A DNA stretch of 64,000 nt from Sinonovacula constricta (taxonomy: Eukaryota; Mollusca; Bivalvia; Cardiida; Solecurtidae): NCBI GenBank assembly GCA_007844125.1, contig CM017567.1, forward strand, positions 1,995,160 to 2,059,159, given 5' to 3'. Positions 25,021 to 37,249 of the stretch are shown piece after piece. Within the stretch, counting starts at the first letter, position 1, and every line of letters starts with the position of its first letter. A program made the position numbers and the translations under genes. A model generated the notes under the pieces. It was not told where the DNA came from, ran no database searches, and saw nothing but the letters and a program-made list of their open reading frames with translations.

Positions 25021-26262
25021 ATGGCCGATAAGGAAGTAGAGAACTTTGTCGACTGTGGGAAGTGTATAAACCCGTCAGACACAGAAAGAAACAAACAAAC
25101 TGGAATCGTTGAGGCAGAAGAAACGGAGAACGCATGTGTTTCTGACGAAGAACTTGATACAGGGAAGGAACCGACAAGCGAGAATGTGATTGATAGAAAA
25201 CCTGATGTTTCAATGAAATGGGATAATTCCGATCACCCTTTTAGTATACAAACATGGAAGGAAGATTTAAAGCTGATTGTTGAGGGGAGGAGTTTGTTCG
25301 TTTCGAGAGCGGTATTAGGTTTGGCTTCGCCTGTATTTAATTTAATATTTGAAGATGGCCTGGAAGATACACTTGAGATACAAGACACAACATTCCACTC
25401 AATGTTGGAATTTCTTTGCTGCCTATATCCACACTTACGCAAACCTGTGACGGTAGATAATATTCATTCAGTAATGAAGTTGGCTGATAAATACCAAGTA
25501 CGGACCCTCATAGCAGACTGCCAAGCCTTAATTGAGCAAAAGGCCGTGGCATCAACAACGATTGAGGATTTGCTGAGATTCCTGATGGTTTGTCGGGAAT
25601 TTGAGCTCAAATATTTAGAAGACCGGTGTTTTCAAGAGTTAGCCAAGAAGGACCTGCTTGAAGTAGAAGCTGCAGAACATGTCTACGATGATGACAGGTA
25701 TCCATTAATTGCAAGGGATATACAAAGACTTAAAGTGGAACAATACAAACACCTGAAAGATAAACTTATTTCAGAGAAAAAAATATTGGAAAAGGAAAGA
25801 GATGATCACAAAGCGATGTATCTGTTTCTGCTAGGTTCACTTACTCGTGTGAATAAGGAAAGAACTATGTCGGTCTTCGGGGGAAATTTGCATACAATAA
25901 CAGTAAAGTATGCTTGCACAATGGACGAGGCAAAGTTGAGAGGAATATGCAACAATAATAGTACAATTTCAAATAAAGATATATATATGTGTGTATACGG
26001 GTGGGGTTTAAATAAGATATTACGTTTTAGCATTTCTTTCACACTAAAATGTTCTTTTATTGTTTACGGCAGGGTGTACTTTAGAAACTATGCACAAGAA
26101 GACCAAAGTAAAGTGTTTCCATTTTATAAGAAAAATGATAACCACACGGGCGTGACGGTGCAGGAAGATCTAAAACTTGATGAAATAATCGGTCCAGAAA
26201 AAGGTTTCTTAATGGACGAAGAAGGGGAAATCGAAATTCAATATTTTTTAAAAGAAGTTTAA
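25021..26262 (+). CDS. BTB/POZ-BACK protein, copy 1, single exon
   Basis: One uninterrupted ORF of 413 residues. The first ~75 residues are acidic and low in complexity. A BTB/POZ fold follows at about 76-175, with WKEDLKLIVEGRSLFVSRAV, ASPVFNLIFED and the tail VMKLADKYQVRTLIADCQAL. A BACK-like helical region covers about 176-250 (FLMVCREFELKYLEDRCFQE), then a charged, coiled-coil-like stretch about 245-270. The last ~130 residues end in IIGPEKGFLMDEEGEIEIQY, resembling the end of a MATH domain. BTB proteins of this type dimerise and often bind cullin-3 as ubiquitin-ligase substrate adaptors; that role and the MATH call are inferred. The start is the ATG shared with copy 2. No intron is seen, so it may be an old retrocopy or a naturally single-exon gene. 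Confidence 0.88.
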   Translation: MADKEVENFVDCGKCINPSDTERNKQTGIVEAEETENACVSDEELDTGKEPTSENVIDRKPDVSMKWDNSDHPFSIQTWKEDLKLIVEGRSLFVSRAVLGLASPVFNLIFEDGLEDTLEIQDTTFHSMLEFLCCLYPHLRKPVTVDNIHSVMKLADKYQVRTLIADCQALIEQKAVASTTIEDLLRFLMVCREFELKYLEDRCFQELAKKDLLEVEAAEHVYDDDRYPLIARDIQRLKVEQYKHLKDKLISEKKILEKERDDHKAMYLFLLGSLTRVNKERTMSVFGGNLHTITVKYACTMDEAKLRGICNNNSTISNKDIYMCVYGWGLNKILRFSISFTLKCSFIVYGRVYFRNYAQEDQSKVFPFYKKNDNHTGVTVQEDLKLDEIIGPEKGFLMDEEGEIEIQYFLKEV

Positions 26263-29200
26263 ATTGGAATATAAAACTTAGAACTGTTTTTATTATTGTT
26301 TGTTTCGAAAAGCAAGCGAATATTACGCTGCTGTATAGAAATTCTTTTACACCTAAAAAAAATATTGATGTTGTTTAGACATATTGATTATTTTGATTCA
26401 TGTGACACATGAGTGCGATAATAAGTTAACTGCACAGGGGTCGGTCTGCAAGGAGTCAGATTGCTAACCCATGGAACTTGTTTCCATGGTTTCGTATTGC
26501 CATTATTCAAACTGTAACACTGGATATTCAAAGACCAAAACCAGCAATTTTATACAAGATTGCATTAGATAACATTTACAACTGTTATGTTGTGATAAAA
26601 AAGTCGAATACATTGACCATATTTCTTTTCAATTCTTAAATAAGCTGATGAAGATGCATCAAGAAGTCTTTATATATATTTTTATTTAAAAGCTAAAAGA
26701 AAACTTCAGATCCGTTGTAATTGTTGACAACTATATCTGAAGAAATATAATACCATAATAATTAAACTATGTAACCCATAAATATTTATTCAAGCAGAGT
26801 ACTGTTTATACTTAATTTAAAAAAATGTTTTCTACAAAACAAAACAAAATGTCTAAGACTTTTGTCATACCTTATATATTGGTATTACTAATAAATAATA
26901 TATATTGTATTAAATCATCCCTTATTTGGGCATCATATATAGCAAATACATATGGATACATAGCCTTGCATCATTTAACTGGCACACATTTGTTTTCGAC
27001 AATGCAACTGCCTAACTTTGACGTTATTTATTTGTATAAACAAGCACACTCTAATATTACAATTTAATTGGTTTATTGACAGTAGCGAATATACATGTGT
27101 GCCGGTTTAATGTTTTCATGTCTTAATATACGTATATTGTTGTTTCAGTGACAATAAAGCTTATAGGCGGAGTGTTTATTTTTTTCTATTTCTCTATACC
27201 CCTCGTTGTACACTTTATTTTATGGAAAAAAACATTCTTAAATATGATACCATTCTTCATTAGATAATTATGCTGTTTAAACCTGGTTCTGTATCTAAAT
27301 ATAAAAAAGTGCAAAGGTGGCGTTAATTAACACAATTCGCATCTAAAATAAATATATATGTTCTCTGCTTGTATTTACAAGCTGCATTGATTATATTGGT
27401 ATACTCGGTTTCTTTTGCTAAACAGCACTTCGCCAAACAGCTGCGAATTTCTATAAATGCCAGCTACTTGTTTATGATTGCAAGCTTCGCATTATTGTTG
27501 CAAGCTACAATGTTGAAAACGGAATAATTAGTTCTTTTCCCTGAAAAAAGTGTCTCAAAGAACAGATGCGATGTCCTGTTTTGCCAGCTACACTATCGTT
27601 CCCATAAAAATACATTCCATAAGAGGCACTGCTCTCTAGAGCGGCGCTAATTATGGGCGGAAATAGGGGTAAGAGGTATTTGACAGGTGTAATTAAAATC
27701 TTTATTTGCGGTTTATTTTCTGGGTATCTAATGCCCATGCAACGTCTTGTTCACAAGAGGAAGAGAGGAAGGCGATAGTCCAGATAATTAGTGAGTGTGC
27801 TCAGATCAACGAAATTAAGTCAATTATGTTACTGTGATCTTGAAAGGGTCAAATAAAATCAGTGATTAGACAAGTATAGTGTATTTACAGTGGTACAAAA
27901 ATATTGAACTAATTAATCACATGTTGTTTTTTTTTCTAAAATATTATAATCTCAAATCCATTCCAGATTTCCTTATAGACACAATATCTCTTCCCAACAA
28001 AAACCTGCATTGTGAATACGACCGTTAGTTGAATTTGGGATAAGACTGACAACTCTTATAAATGGCCATTTGTTAAATTATTGCCAACATCGGCGTTGTT
28101 ATAATGGTAATTGTGTTCAATAATCTTAAATCTTATTTTATGCAACTCTTTGGAACACTCTGTGTGTGTAGTGTTTGTCTATATCAATCTTATCTCTGAC
28201 TTGTTATGCTCACTCACTACTCATTGTTTAAATTATAAGAAACGTATTCAGAATCAACGACAAGATTGACTTTTTTTATCCGTATTTTCCTTTGCAAAAT
28301 AAATTACAGCTTTAATTAGTTGACTCCATCGGATTTGGCCAAGCACGGTATCGTATTCCAGACACCAGTATGCCACTAAACGACTAATTATGCATTTAAA
28401 ACTAGCCGAAATGTTTAACGTTTTAACATGAGCAGATGGACAGTCCAGTGGTATGACTTGAGGTTTGTACGTTTTTTCAAAAAAAAAAAGGTATTCCTTT
28501 GTGAAAGAAATACCTAGCATTGTTTCACTCTATGTTCACTAGACTTGGTATCACCTAACAGTATCTTGTTAATCTTTTTTTTTCTATGTCAACCCCAGAA
28601 TAAGTTCCTATAATATGTAATCCAATGGGACCGCTTTTATATATGCCGTTGAAATTAACGTTATTAATGTTATCGCGTCTGTTTTACGTATACATGTAAA
28701 TGCATATAGGTTTAGATTAGGATTAAGTGCAAATATGCTTATTCAAACATGTTACAAAATTTCATAAATTTTATTTAAACTAATTAAACTCTAAACAGTA
28801 TTGGGACATGTGTCTATAATACAAAATGTCTAAGAGGAAGACCATAGACAACTAATTTTATATACGTGAATCCTTGAAATGTGTAAGATCGAAGATCCTG
28901 CTCTTACTAATATGCACAGCATTGACAGGGATTTGATTTAAAGTCTTTCTTTTGTGTCAAAGGGAATAAATTTCCAAAGGGTCTGTTGTTGACACAGCAA
29001 AAAGTAAATAATTCAAGACGTTTTCGCCCTAGTGTCGTTATAGAGCCAAGTCATTCGCAAAATGTGGATATTCAATAAATCAAAGTATAGGCGTCTTCAG
29101 ATAGGAAATGAGGCAACTTACAACGTTGTGTCAGAACAAATAGGTTATAACTTGGCTATGATTCGTGTTTCAGCAAAGTCTTTTCAGATTGTCTAAAGAT

Positions 29201-30640
29201 ACATTTACGAAGATGCCAAGACGGGTTCAAGCAAGCATATCGTGCTTATTGTGGCTTTATTTGCATTGATACCCAAGCATTTTGTAATTTAAATAGTTTT
29301 GACTAATGAGATAAATATGGAACATGTTTCTCTGAATGTGACATACACTAGCAAAGCTTTTATTATCTTAATTTGTTATGACCGTAAGTCAAGATAGAAA
29401 GTGGACTGAAATCCATTAGAAATCCTTCGTCTTTTTACACTGCAAAATGTCCCTAAAATTTGAGAAAAAAGTAAATGTAAAGAAATATTTCAACCTTTAA
29501 GAAAATGTCTTACTTAAAATGAGAAAAACTAACTGCACCCGAGTCCAGCTGTACTATATATACGGGGATATTAAAAATAAAATTATTTTTGAACAGGGGC
29601 ATGTGTAGTTAACAAATAGCTTTGTGAATCTAGGGACTGTCGCCGCGTAAATTAGTGCATATGCATTATTATAAGATTATTAGGGATTACTAAACACAAT
29701 TGTTTAAATATAATATGTATGTATAAATATACATACTAGCTTACCATAAATGCAAGGTCGCGCCTTCTGGTGGTCTAATGAGTAGAGGGACAGAGGTGCC
29801 TTTCATTATCACTAAAATTTCCGTTTTATTGCCATTTTGTTAAAATATGCATGAATGGCAATTTTCTGACGAGGCAATTAATTTTCCCATAAGTCACACA
29901 TACGTCGTTGACATTCTTTATCTTCAAGAAATCTTAGTCCATGCAGCGCAGAAAACTTGTTTTCTTTAATTAATCTTTCCGACCATCCACTTCTTGGTAG
30001 AACCACTTCTCGGCTACTAATACACTTAGTCGCTTGTAAGTTAATAGTCTTGCAGAAGAACTTCCCATTGTTGCTTTAAAAATCGAATTGAAACTGTGCT
30101 TATGTGCCAATTCATGCATTCAGTTATAACTATGTAAATTCATGGAACATGTATACATGTAGAGTATTATTTTTTGTTCATTTATTAATATAATATGTGG
30201 TATGCATTTGCATTTAAATATTTATGAGCACACTTGTGACATTTAACTAAAAGTAGTTTGCGAAACTAACTAAAATGCAGCTATACAATGTCTAACGTCA
30301 ATTTTTAGAGCTCCGAAAATAAAGCACGTTAATTACTATGGGTACTGTCGATCTATGATGAGAATTATCTCGTATATAATATTCAGATGCGGCTTTTTCT
30401 AATCACTGGAAGATGAATGTGTCATCACCAAACTGAATAAAACCTCAAACGCTTATGAGCACCAGGCCCGAATAGTTCTTCCACTTGTAGGACAAAATAC
30501 CTCCAGAACAGAAGCCCTTCCGTTCATTTTAGCATAGGCGGGCGAAATCATTCCCGTAAATAAATTAAAATATATAAAATATATCTTGAAGTTGGAATTT
30601 TATCAGAAAAAATACCGGTGCTATTATCAAATCATTTACG
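26263..30640. other. 3' flank of BTB copy 1, no further gene
   Basis: This stretch is conserved in unit 2 but short frames here (80 codons at 26825; 77 at 27505 minus; 88 at 28254 minus) are not kept with coding-like change. An AATAAA at 27153-27158 (unit 2: 39383-39388) is a possible poly(A) signal but is about 890 bp past the stop. The block 28845-29220 is distantly related to 54880-55270 and 59450-59815. Confidence 0.6.
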
Positions 30641-30912
30641 AGACTAACAAAATAGACATTCTTGCAAAATGTGCAAAATTTACAGGATTTATCCGCATTG
30701 GAAACATCACAGGAGGGTATTTGTCTGCCTTTGCTAAAATGAGTACGAATAATTATGTCGAAGGGTTTTGTCCCTGCTCTGTTTTCTCTGTTTTAGCAAT
30801 AACCCATAGGTAAAAGATTATGTATCAAGTTTCAAAAAAGAGAAAAGAGTAATTTTATAATTTAGTGATCTTTAGTTGTAGGAAGCACCAATTTTAGCGA
30901 CAGTACTTTAAG

Positions 30913-31057
30913 GTGGTATCCGACAGTTTGGAACAAAAATATTTTATTAAACATCATTATACACCATTGTTACCTGAACAGATCGCACAAAATGCTGCTA
31001 ATTGATGTCCTGCGCAATCTAAGCGAGATGTGAATAATTACTGTGGGGTAACCATGT
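30913..31057 (+). repeat. Dispersed repeat, second copy of 15044-15192
   Basis: The block shows 'tatccgacagtttgg', 'acaccattgtt', 'gaacagatcgc' and 'attgatgtcct' in the same order as at 15 kb. It lies immediately before the RT fragment and is present only in unit 1 because unit 2 lacks this whole interval. Confidence 0.75.
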
Positions 31058-31065
31058 AAAGTTGC

Positions 31066-32130
31066 TTATCAAAGTTGTTTTCATCTTTGCTAAATAAAAG
31101 AATTGTATATTTTTGCATTAGTTATAATAAGTTACCTGATAATCAGGTTGGATTTACGAAGGGTTATTCAATAATTGATGCTATTTTTGTCTTAAATTCG
31201 TTGGTTAATATTTTTCTAAGTAGAAACGAAAAGGTTCATGTTGCATTCATGGACATTAGAAAATTGTATGATGGTATTTATAGAAATGGGCTGTTGTTTA
31301 CACTTTACGGCTTAGGTGTAGACGGTAGTATTTTAAGAATAATAAAAAGTATATATGCATCAGTGCAATCATGTGTGAGAGTGAATAATGTTAAGTCAAG
31401 TTTTTTTCAGAGTTGGATCGGCTTGAAACGAGGGGAGACAATATTAGTTCCTCTCTACTAAGAGGATTTAAAATTATTTTTTCAATCTAATGGTGGATCT
31501 GGTGTGCATATTGATATTTTTTCTGTAAGTTTGATTTTGTTTGCTGATGATATGGTTGTTTTGGGGGATTCTCCCGAAATGTTACCAAAAAAATAGAGGT
31601 GTTTCATAGTTATTATTGCAAATGGGGTTTAGAGTTAAATTGTGATAAAACCAAGATAATGATATTTAGGAAAAGAGGTATTGTATTAGCACACGAAAAG
31701 TAAACGTTTGATGCATTTGTGGGATCTACGTTAAATTATGCATCTGAAATGTGGGGGTTTTCTAAGGCTAAATCTACTGAGAAAATTCACTTAAATTTTT
31801 GTAAAAGAATATTAAATGTTAGGGTAAATAGCAGCTCTACACGGGTGTATGGGGAGAAAGATATCCACTTTGTATTGTTAGATATGTGAAAATAATAAAA
31901 TATTGGTGTAAAGTAAGAAGTAGTCAAAATGTTATTTTAAAGAAGTGTTATAATGTCTGACTAAATGATTGTTCTGATTGAAAAAGAAATTGGGTTGAAG
32001 CATGCAAGAAGATACTAGATGACTATGGTTTTTCGTATGTTCTGATATCAATTATGATTTTAATTCTAAGATATTGTGAAATTGTTCAAAAGTGTCGCTG
32101 TCGATTGTTTTATACAAGGCTGGATGGCAT
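31066..32130 (+). pseudogene. LINE reverse transcriptase fragment in unit 1 only
   Basis: An open segment (about 31075-31461) encodes LPDNQVGFTKGYSIIDAIF, VAFMDIRKLYDGIYRNGL (RT block A; the aspartate of MDI is kept) and SCVRVNN...WIGLKRGET, where the normal RQG-containing block is degraded. After a stop, LILFADDMVVLGDS near 31530-31570 gives the catalytic Asp-Asp, and ASEMWGFSKAKSTEKIHLNF and KRILNVRV follow near 31740-31820. Further LINE-like residues (RNWVEACKKILDDYGFSY) run to about 32035. Several stops break it. It is unlike the 7.8-kb LINE: no RNase H is seen and the C-terminus is of another type. Unit 2 joins its flanks directly at about 45541-45560. Confidence 0.85.
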
Positions 32131-33760
32131 CTGTACTTAGAATCTAACATTTACTGCAGACCGTCAGTCCATATGTTTTGTTGCATGATGAGTTCGGGGA
32201 AAAGACAAGTTTTTATTAATAGTGCTCAGTTTGATAAGCATGCATTTAAAGTTAGAAGTAATTGTAGTAATTTAATCGATCTGTAGATTGATATTACATT
32301 TAAGTATTTTCCTCTCGAAAGAAAAATTAATCTCCTCTTATAAGAAAACATTAATATATAAGTTATTATTCATATTGATTTTTGCCTACATCACGGTAAC
32401 AGTATATCAGGGTTGTTTGGGTTTGTTTTTGTTTTTTGTATCAAATGTATGTACAAGTCTAATAAATAAACTCTGTTCTGTTATGTTTTGTTCTATAATA
32501 CTTTGGTCCAAGTTTTAATAAACGCTGTGTGTTCTTGATGTGTCGAAACTCCAAACTTCTTTGTTATTTTGTTTGTTCTACAATAATTACTGATAGTTTA
32601 ATTTTGTCGGATCCAACATCTAATAAAGCCTTCGCGGCAAATCAGTACTGGTTTGTTTGTCATACCAGTTAATGAAGGCTTCACTGGAAATATTGGTATT
32701 TTTATAAAGAAAAGGTTTAGTTGTTTCTTCCATAAATACTTATCATCGAATTTGTGTACAACACGTTCTCGAATACCCAACTGAAACCTAAATTTAGGCA
32801 ATATTAATGCATATCTGTTCAGTATAGTATCCGACGATATTGCAACGGTTGTTTTCTGAAAAACTGCGCTAAGATAGCAAGATTGTTTTTTTATATTATT
32901 TTCTTATAATATTAATGTATTCAAACGACCAGCGATGGGAAAATGAAGCTACAAATGTAATCTACCTGTATTTTACGTTCCATCTCGAAGGGAAGTATGA
33001 GTTTGCCTTTTTTGGCATATTTTTTGAAGAATTCTAACCAGTTTTCAACAAAAAAGTTATGTTGCTAAAGTTTTATGTCTTCCCATTTTTCAGACTTTCA
33101 GAGTCAGTTTAATAAAACCATGAAAAACTATTAACCTTTTCTTCAGATACACTTTAGAACTCAATTTTAGAACCTTTTTATCTGAAATCAATCGCCACCC
33201 CACCCCCAACTCCCCAATGAACGTTAGTAATATCCACCCCACCCCCCGCCCCCCAGCTGAAAACCTCTAGATCCGGTCCTTGCATGGGCACGGGCTACCT
33301 TTAAAAATTGCTGACAATAAAACGGTGTGCACAAAGGCAGTGAAGCTTTTATGTACATTAGTCTACTTAAGATGTAATATACTGCCTTTATTTATACAAA
33401 TAAAATATAACTATATATTTTTATGCTTGGAACGTTTTTACAACACGGAAGCACAATCCCTAAAATCGGCTAGCCGTCAAGTGTGTAGAGGTGACGTCAC
33501 CGTCTATGTATAGAATGCCGGAATATTCTGGGCATACGTGTTAAACCAGGTGGTTTAGTGTCATGACAATACACACGCTGGCCTACGATATGTGAAATTC
33601 CTTGACAATAACGATGCGAACTCGCGTCCCGACTTTTATTTTATCTATTTAATATTGTTTTCTGCTGATATGTCGATGTTTGTAAGCTGTTATTTTTCCA
33701 TTTCTCGATCTTACTTCATGGTCTATTAACCAATTCTTTTTTTATGATAACTAAATTACG
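32131..33760. other. Shared duplicated sequence, no gene
   Basis: Collinear with about 45560-47200 in unit 2. Both copies carry a C-rich tract ('ccaccccaccccc' near 33195-33255; a longer C run at 46621-46637 in unit 2). The short frames present are not maintained between copies. A perfect 'ggtgacgtcacc' palindrome lies at 33490-33501 and is broken in unit 2 ('ggtgacctcacc'). Confidence 0.6.
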
Positions 33761-33999
33761 ATTCATATGTACTTTAGTTTCAATAGGACCATTCACTCAC
33801 GGAGGTGTGAAAAATCAATTAAAGTACTGCGCGTTTTAATGGGCTTGATGAAAATCCAACTAAGGCAACGTCTTGCAATATTCATAAGATCATGGTTATT
33901 GTCAACAAAGTATGTGCTTTGTGCTACTTTGAGTCATAGGTGTCCGCTACATGTAGCAGTTACACATATGAACATTACCGATCAGTTATGTAGTAATTT

Positions 34000-34192
34000 A
34001 CTCACCATGTCTACCGATACACCACTATTAGCTGAACAATCCAGTGAAAGGCCCAGTATACAACCCGTGATTATAGTTGCATTGACGCCAAATATAGGTG
34101 TTAGAGGCGCAACTGGATCGATATCAAAGTCCAACGTGTCACAAGAAACAGAACAAAGTTCTTTAAACTTCTTTGCTAAATGTGTGGACAGA
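34000..34192 (+). other. Conserved small open frame, uncertain
   Basis: An ATG near 34006 opens about 62 codons (MSTDTPLLAEQSS ...) ending in FFAKCVDR and a TAA, inside a longer frame. Unit 2 has the same start (near 47466) but a small deletion shifts the frame ('MSTDTQLLAEQSRKAQ'). It might be a first coding exon whose copy is broken, or non-coding. No domain is recognised. Confidence is low. Confidence 0.25.
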
Positions 34193-34502
34193 TAAACTAA
34201 ACAATGTATATGTCACATGACGTTCCTGACAGCGCTCTTTTACGGGTTATTATATATTTTTAATTTATTTTGTTTGGATGCACATGTATGATTTTATTAC
34301 TTTTTCACGATTTCACGATACTATGCCAGCATGTGCTGATATATAAATTACTTAATATTTAAGTAAATATATATAAATGGTGCACATGAAAATTAATGAT
34401 ATCTGTAATACATGTCCCGTACATTCATAAATGTAATATAATGTATCATGTTATTCTTATCTGATAACAAATACTTGTAAAATCAAATCATATATATAAA
34501 TA

Positions 34503-34693
34503 ACTGATAATATAATTATAGTTATAGTTATAGTTATATAGTTATATAGTTATATAGTTATATAGTTATATAGTTATAAAGTTATATAGTTATATAGTTA
34601 CATAGTTATATAGTTATAGTCATATAGTTAGAGCGATATAGTTATAGTTATAGTCTTATAGTTATAGTCATATAGTTATAGTTATAGTTATAG
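34503..34693. repeat. TATAGT-type microsatellite after unit 1
   Basis: An array of 'tatagt' and 'tatatagt' units of about 190 bp. It is followed by 'acacgtatctaacag' and 'aggcaagcattgttaccat' (to 34740). The same tract and flank appear in inverse orientation at 47714-47880. Confidence 0.9.
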
Positions 34694-34741
34694 TACACGT
34701 ATCTAACAGTTGTATTTTTGCAAGGCAAGCATTGTTACCAT
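34694..34741 (+). repeat. Single-copy flank found inverted at 47714-47762
   Basis: The last part reads 'ggcaagcattgttaccat'. Its reverse complement 'atggtaacaatgcttgcc' begins at 47714, continues through 'ttgctaaaatacaactgt', and runs into the inverted microsatellite. This marks an inversion at the end of the duplication. Confidence 0.85.
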
Positions 34742-37012
34742 TTAGTAAAATAACCGAATAATATATATAATGGCCAATGAAATTTCCTACTGAGCTTAAG
34801 ACAATTATTACAGCATATTTTGGCAACTGTCTTTAGTATATATGTATATAAACTTAAATTTAATGTTTATCTCTGTCGAATAAAGTAAACAGATTTTAAT
34901 ATAATTGTTTATGTTAAGAAGCTAAAACGCACAAATGTTTTCAGAGTAACATATTGATTTAATTGAACAAACTTCCACAGAATACTGATTGACGTGATTC
35001 TTTTCTTTTCCTTTCATAGCTTTGGCGAAAGCGTAAAAGGCTTCACAAAAAGCTATACAGTACATGTAAGCGGTTATCGATTGATTTATAAGACTGCAGT
35101 AAAACATGCTAGTTGAATAAGCAACAAGATCAAAGTGTAAAAATCTATAGTCGGCCATTTGTTTACTTATCTTCAGTGATCAGAGCCGCATTGACTTAAT
35201 ATTAATATGGCAATAAACAATGATCTTGTCTGCACCTGTTTTTGAATGTGTCCTTTGACGACGTGTCATTAACATTCATATGGCTTAATAAGCAAATATA
35301 ACTAACTAGTGTGTTACCAAAAATGATACATGAGTGTTACCTCACCCTCGCACGGTATGTTATGTGATAAATTATATTATACAAAAGCGGTATGACGTCA
35401 GTTGTAGACTTCAGTACAATAGCGGTTTACACCTCTTTAAAGGAACACTACTGGACTCTTGACGTTTTAAGATATCACCTCCAAACTCCTTTGTTTCGCA
35501 AGCGGCACAATTTCGTTATGAGATGTATTTGCTTAATCCCGGAAACCGGCAAAATAAACACACAACACTAGGGGATACAGGCGCTGAGTTAAACTCGTTA
35601 TTTTCGTAACGTTATCCGTGAACAAAATCGACATAAACAATATGAATCTATACTTTGTGTTTATGTGACACACTTTGAAATAGAAACTCATTTTAAATGC
35701 ATGTACTGCCATCGTCACTCCTTAAAAACAAAGGGCATCTTAATTAACATTTATAGCCAGATTATTGCCCATGATCTTACTGTTTTAACTAATGTCAGGA
35801 AAACAACTAAATAAAATACAAATGCGTACAACTTAAGACTAACTACTACTTTTAGGGACGCGCCAGGGGTAAATGCTAATGGTGTTATACAATCGTTAAA
35901 AATCTATTGCAAAAAATAATAGCTTTTTATACAAAAGGGATTATTTATATTTACAGACTTAAATACATTGTTGTTGTTGTTTTTGCCGTTATGAATGTTC
36001 TGTGAGGGTATGTTTGTACTCCGCTCAGAGCTTGATTTCATGTAACATAAAGGTCTGATAATCCGCATTTAAAGCAAAGAAATACCTAAATTTTATTGAA
36101 ACAAATACCATGTAAAAACACTTTTAATAAAGTTGATTAAAATATCACTATACTTACTCATATAATATTTACGCGAAAAAGCCTGTATCTCCTCCATGCT
36201 TTTAAAATTAATCTATGTCTATTTTTAAGAGGGTTTAACTGACGGCAAATTGACATTGTTAAGATAAGAATAATCTGGCTGGGTGTTTGGTAAGATTTTA
36301 GGCGCCATGTACATATTGAGTAAATAGCATCTTAAAACCAGATTTGATTGAAAATATCCATAAAAACTGTTCTGTTTGTAGAGCAAAATTCCTCAAACTT
36401 ACTGAACAAAAAAGTGCAACGGTCGGTTGATCTGTAATGATGAGACATTATTTGACATTCGGAGCCCGGCATAATGCCTTTACATATTTACTAAAATTTG
36501 TCTGGAATTTACATTCCGTACACATTTCAATAAAAATTATACAGCATGTTGAATCCATGTTACATGGTATATTTATAAAATTACTTAATTTAATCAAGTG
36601 GCTTGGCTTTCATGACAAAATTCCATGAACTTAACGAACAGCCCTCGTACATTTCTGTTTGATCAATTCGCTGCAGGTGTAGGATATTTTATAACTGGTA
36701 TCCTTAAAACGTGTTATGTACCTAAAACAAATCAATATATTCAAGTCTATACCAGTCTATTTATATAAACGCTGTCCAATATGTGTATTACTCCTGTATA
36801 ATCTTTGTACCTACAGCCCCATGCGGTTGGTAGGGTGTTAAGAATAGCTGTGGCATTCATTCAAATAAACAGCTCTCCAGGTTTACAAACATGTTCTTAC
36901 TGGCTTAAACTGGAATAGTTTTTCTTTCTTGTTGTGTTTATTGATGTCGGAGCTAAATACCATGAAGAGACTGTGATAATTCCTTACGTTGTTGACAGAT
37001 CCTCTAAAGCAG

Positions 37013-37028
37013 GTATAAACTATAAAGT
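37013..37028 (+). promoter_or_regulatory. Possible TATA element upstream of BTB gene 2
   Basis: 'tataaactataaag' lies about 235 bp upstream of the start codon, the same place as in unit 1. The immediate context is conserved between units. The call is weak for the reason given for unit 1. Confidence 0.3.
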
Positions 37029-37249
37029 ATGTGAACCAGATTTTTGTTCAACATTGGATATTTGGCTCAATATATTATACAAGCCTTAAATAGAAAACAT
37101 CCAGTGATTCAATACAAAGACGACTTATATAACAAGGAGTAGTTGATATAACTATAGAAGAAACTTGGAAAAGGAGATTGAAACCAAACTTAACTCGGAT
37201 ACGTCTGAAAAATCACGGTATATATCTCTCTGGAATAGATAAATTACAA

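Larger units (their letters stand above)
21815..34250 (+). repeat. Segmental duplication unit 1 (BTB unit)
   Basis: From 'tttggcaaaagcgtaaa' at 21815 to about 34250 the sequence is collinear and highly similar to 35021-47700. Unit 1 has about 1 kb (22055-23078) that unit 2 lacks, and a stretch of about 1.48 kb with a LINE RT fragment (about 30650-32125) that unit 2 lacks. It lacks the 3.1-kb transposon of unit 2. The BTB genes sit 12,229 bp apart. Similarity is highest just 3' of the gene, where I count about 4 differences in 300 bp by eye. Confidence 0.95.

Noticed and set aside
26825..27067. 80-codon frame with a counterpart at 39077-39295
   Set aside because: Conserved only because the whole region is recently duplicated; no domain, and upstream parts differ in frame.
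27505..27738. 77-codon minus-strand frame with a near-identical copy at 39765-39998
   Set aside because: Identity reflects the young duplication; there are too few changes to show coding constraint and no recognisable domain.
37178..37249. In-frame N-terminal extension of BTB copy 2
   Set aside because: The corresponding bases in copy 1 are not open in frame, and the downstream ATG is shared by both copies.
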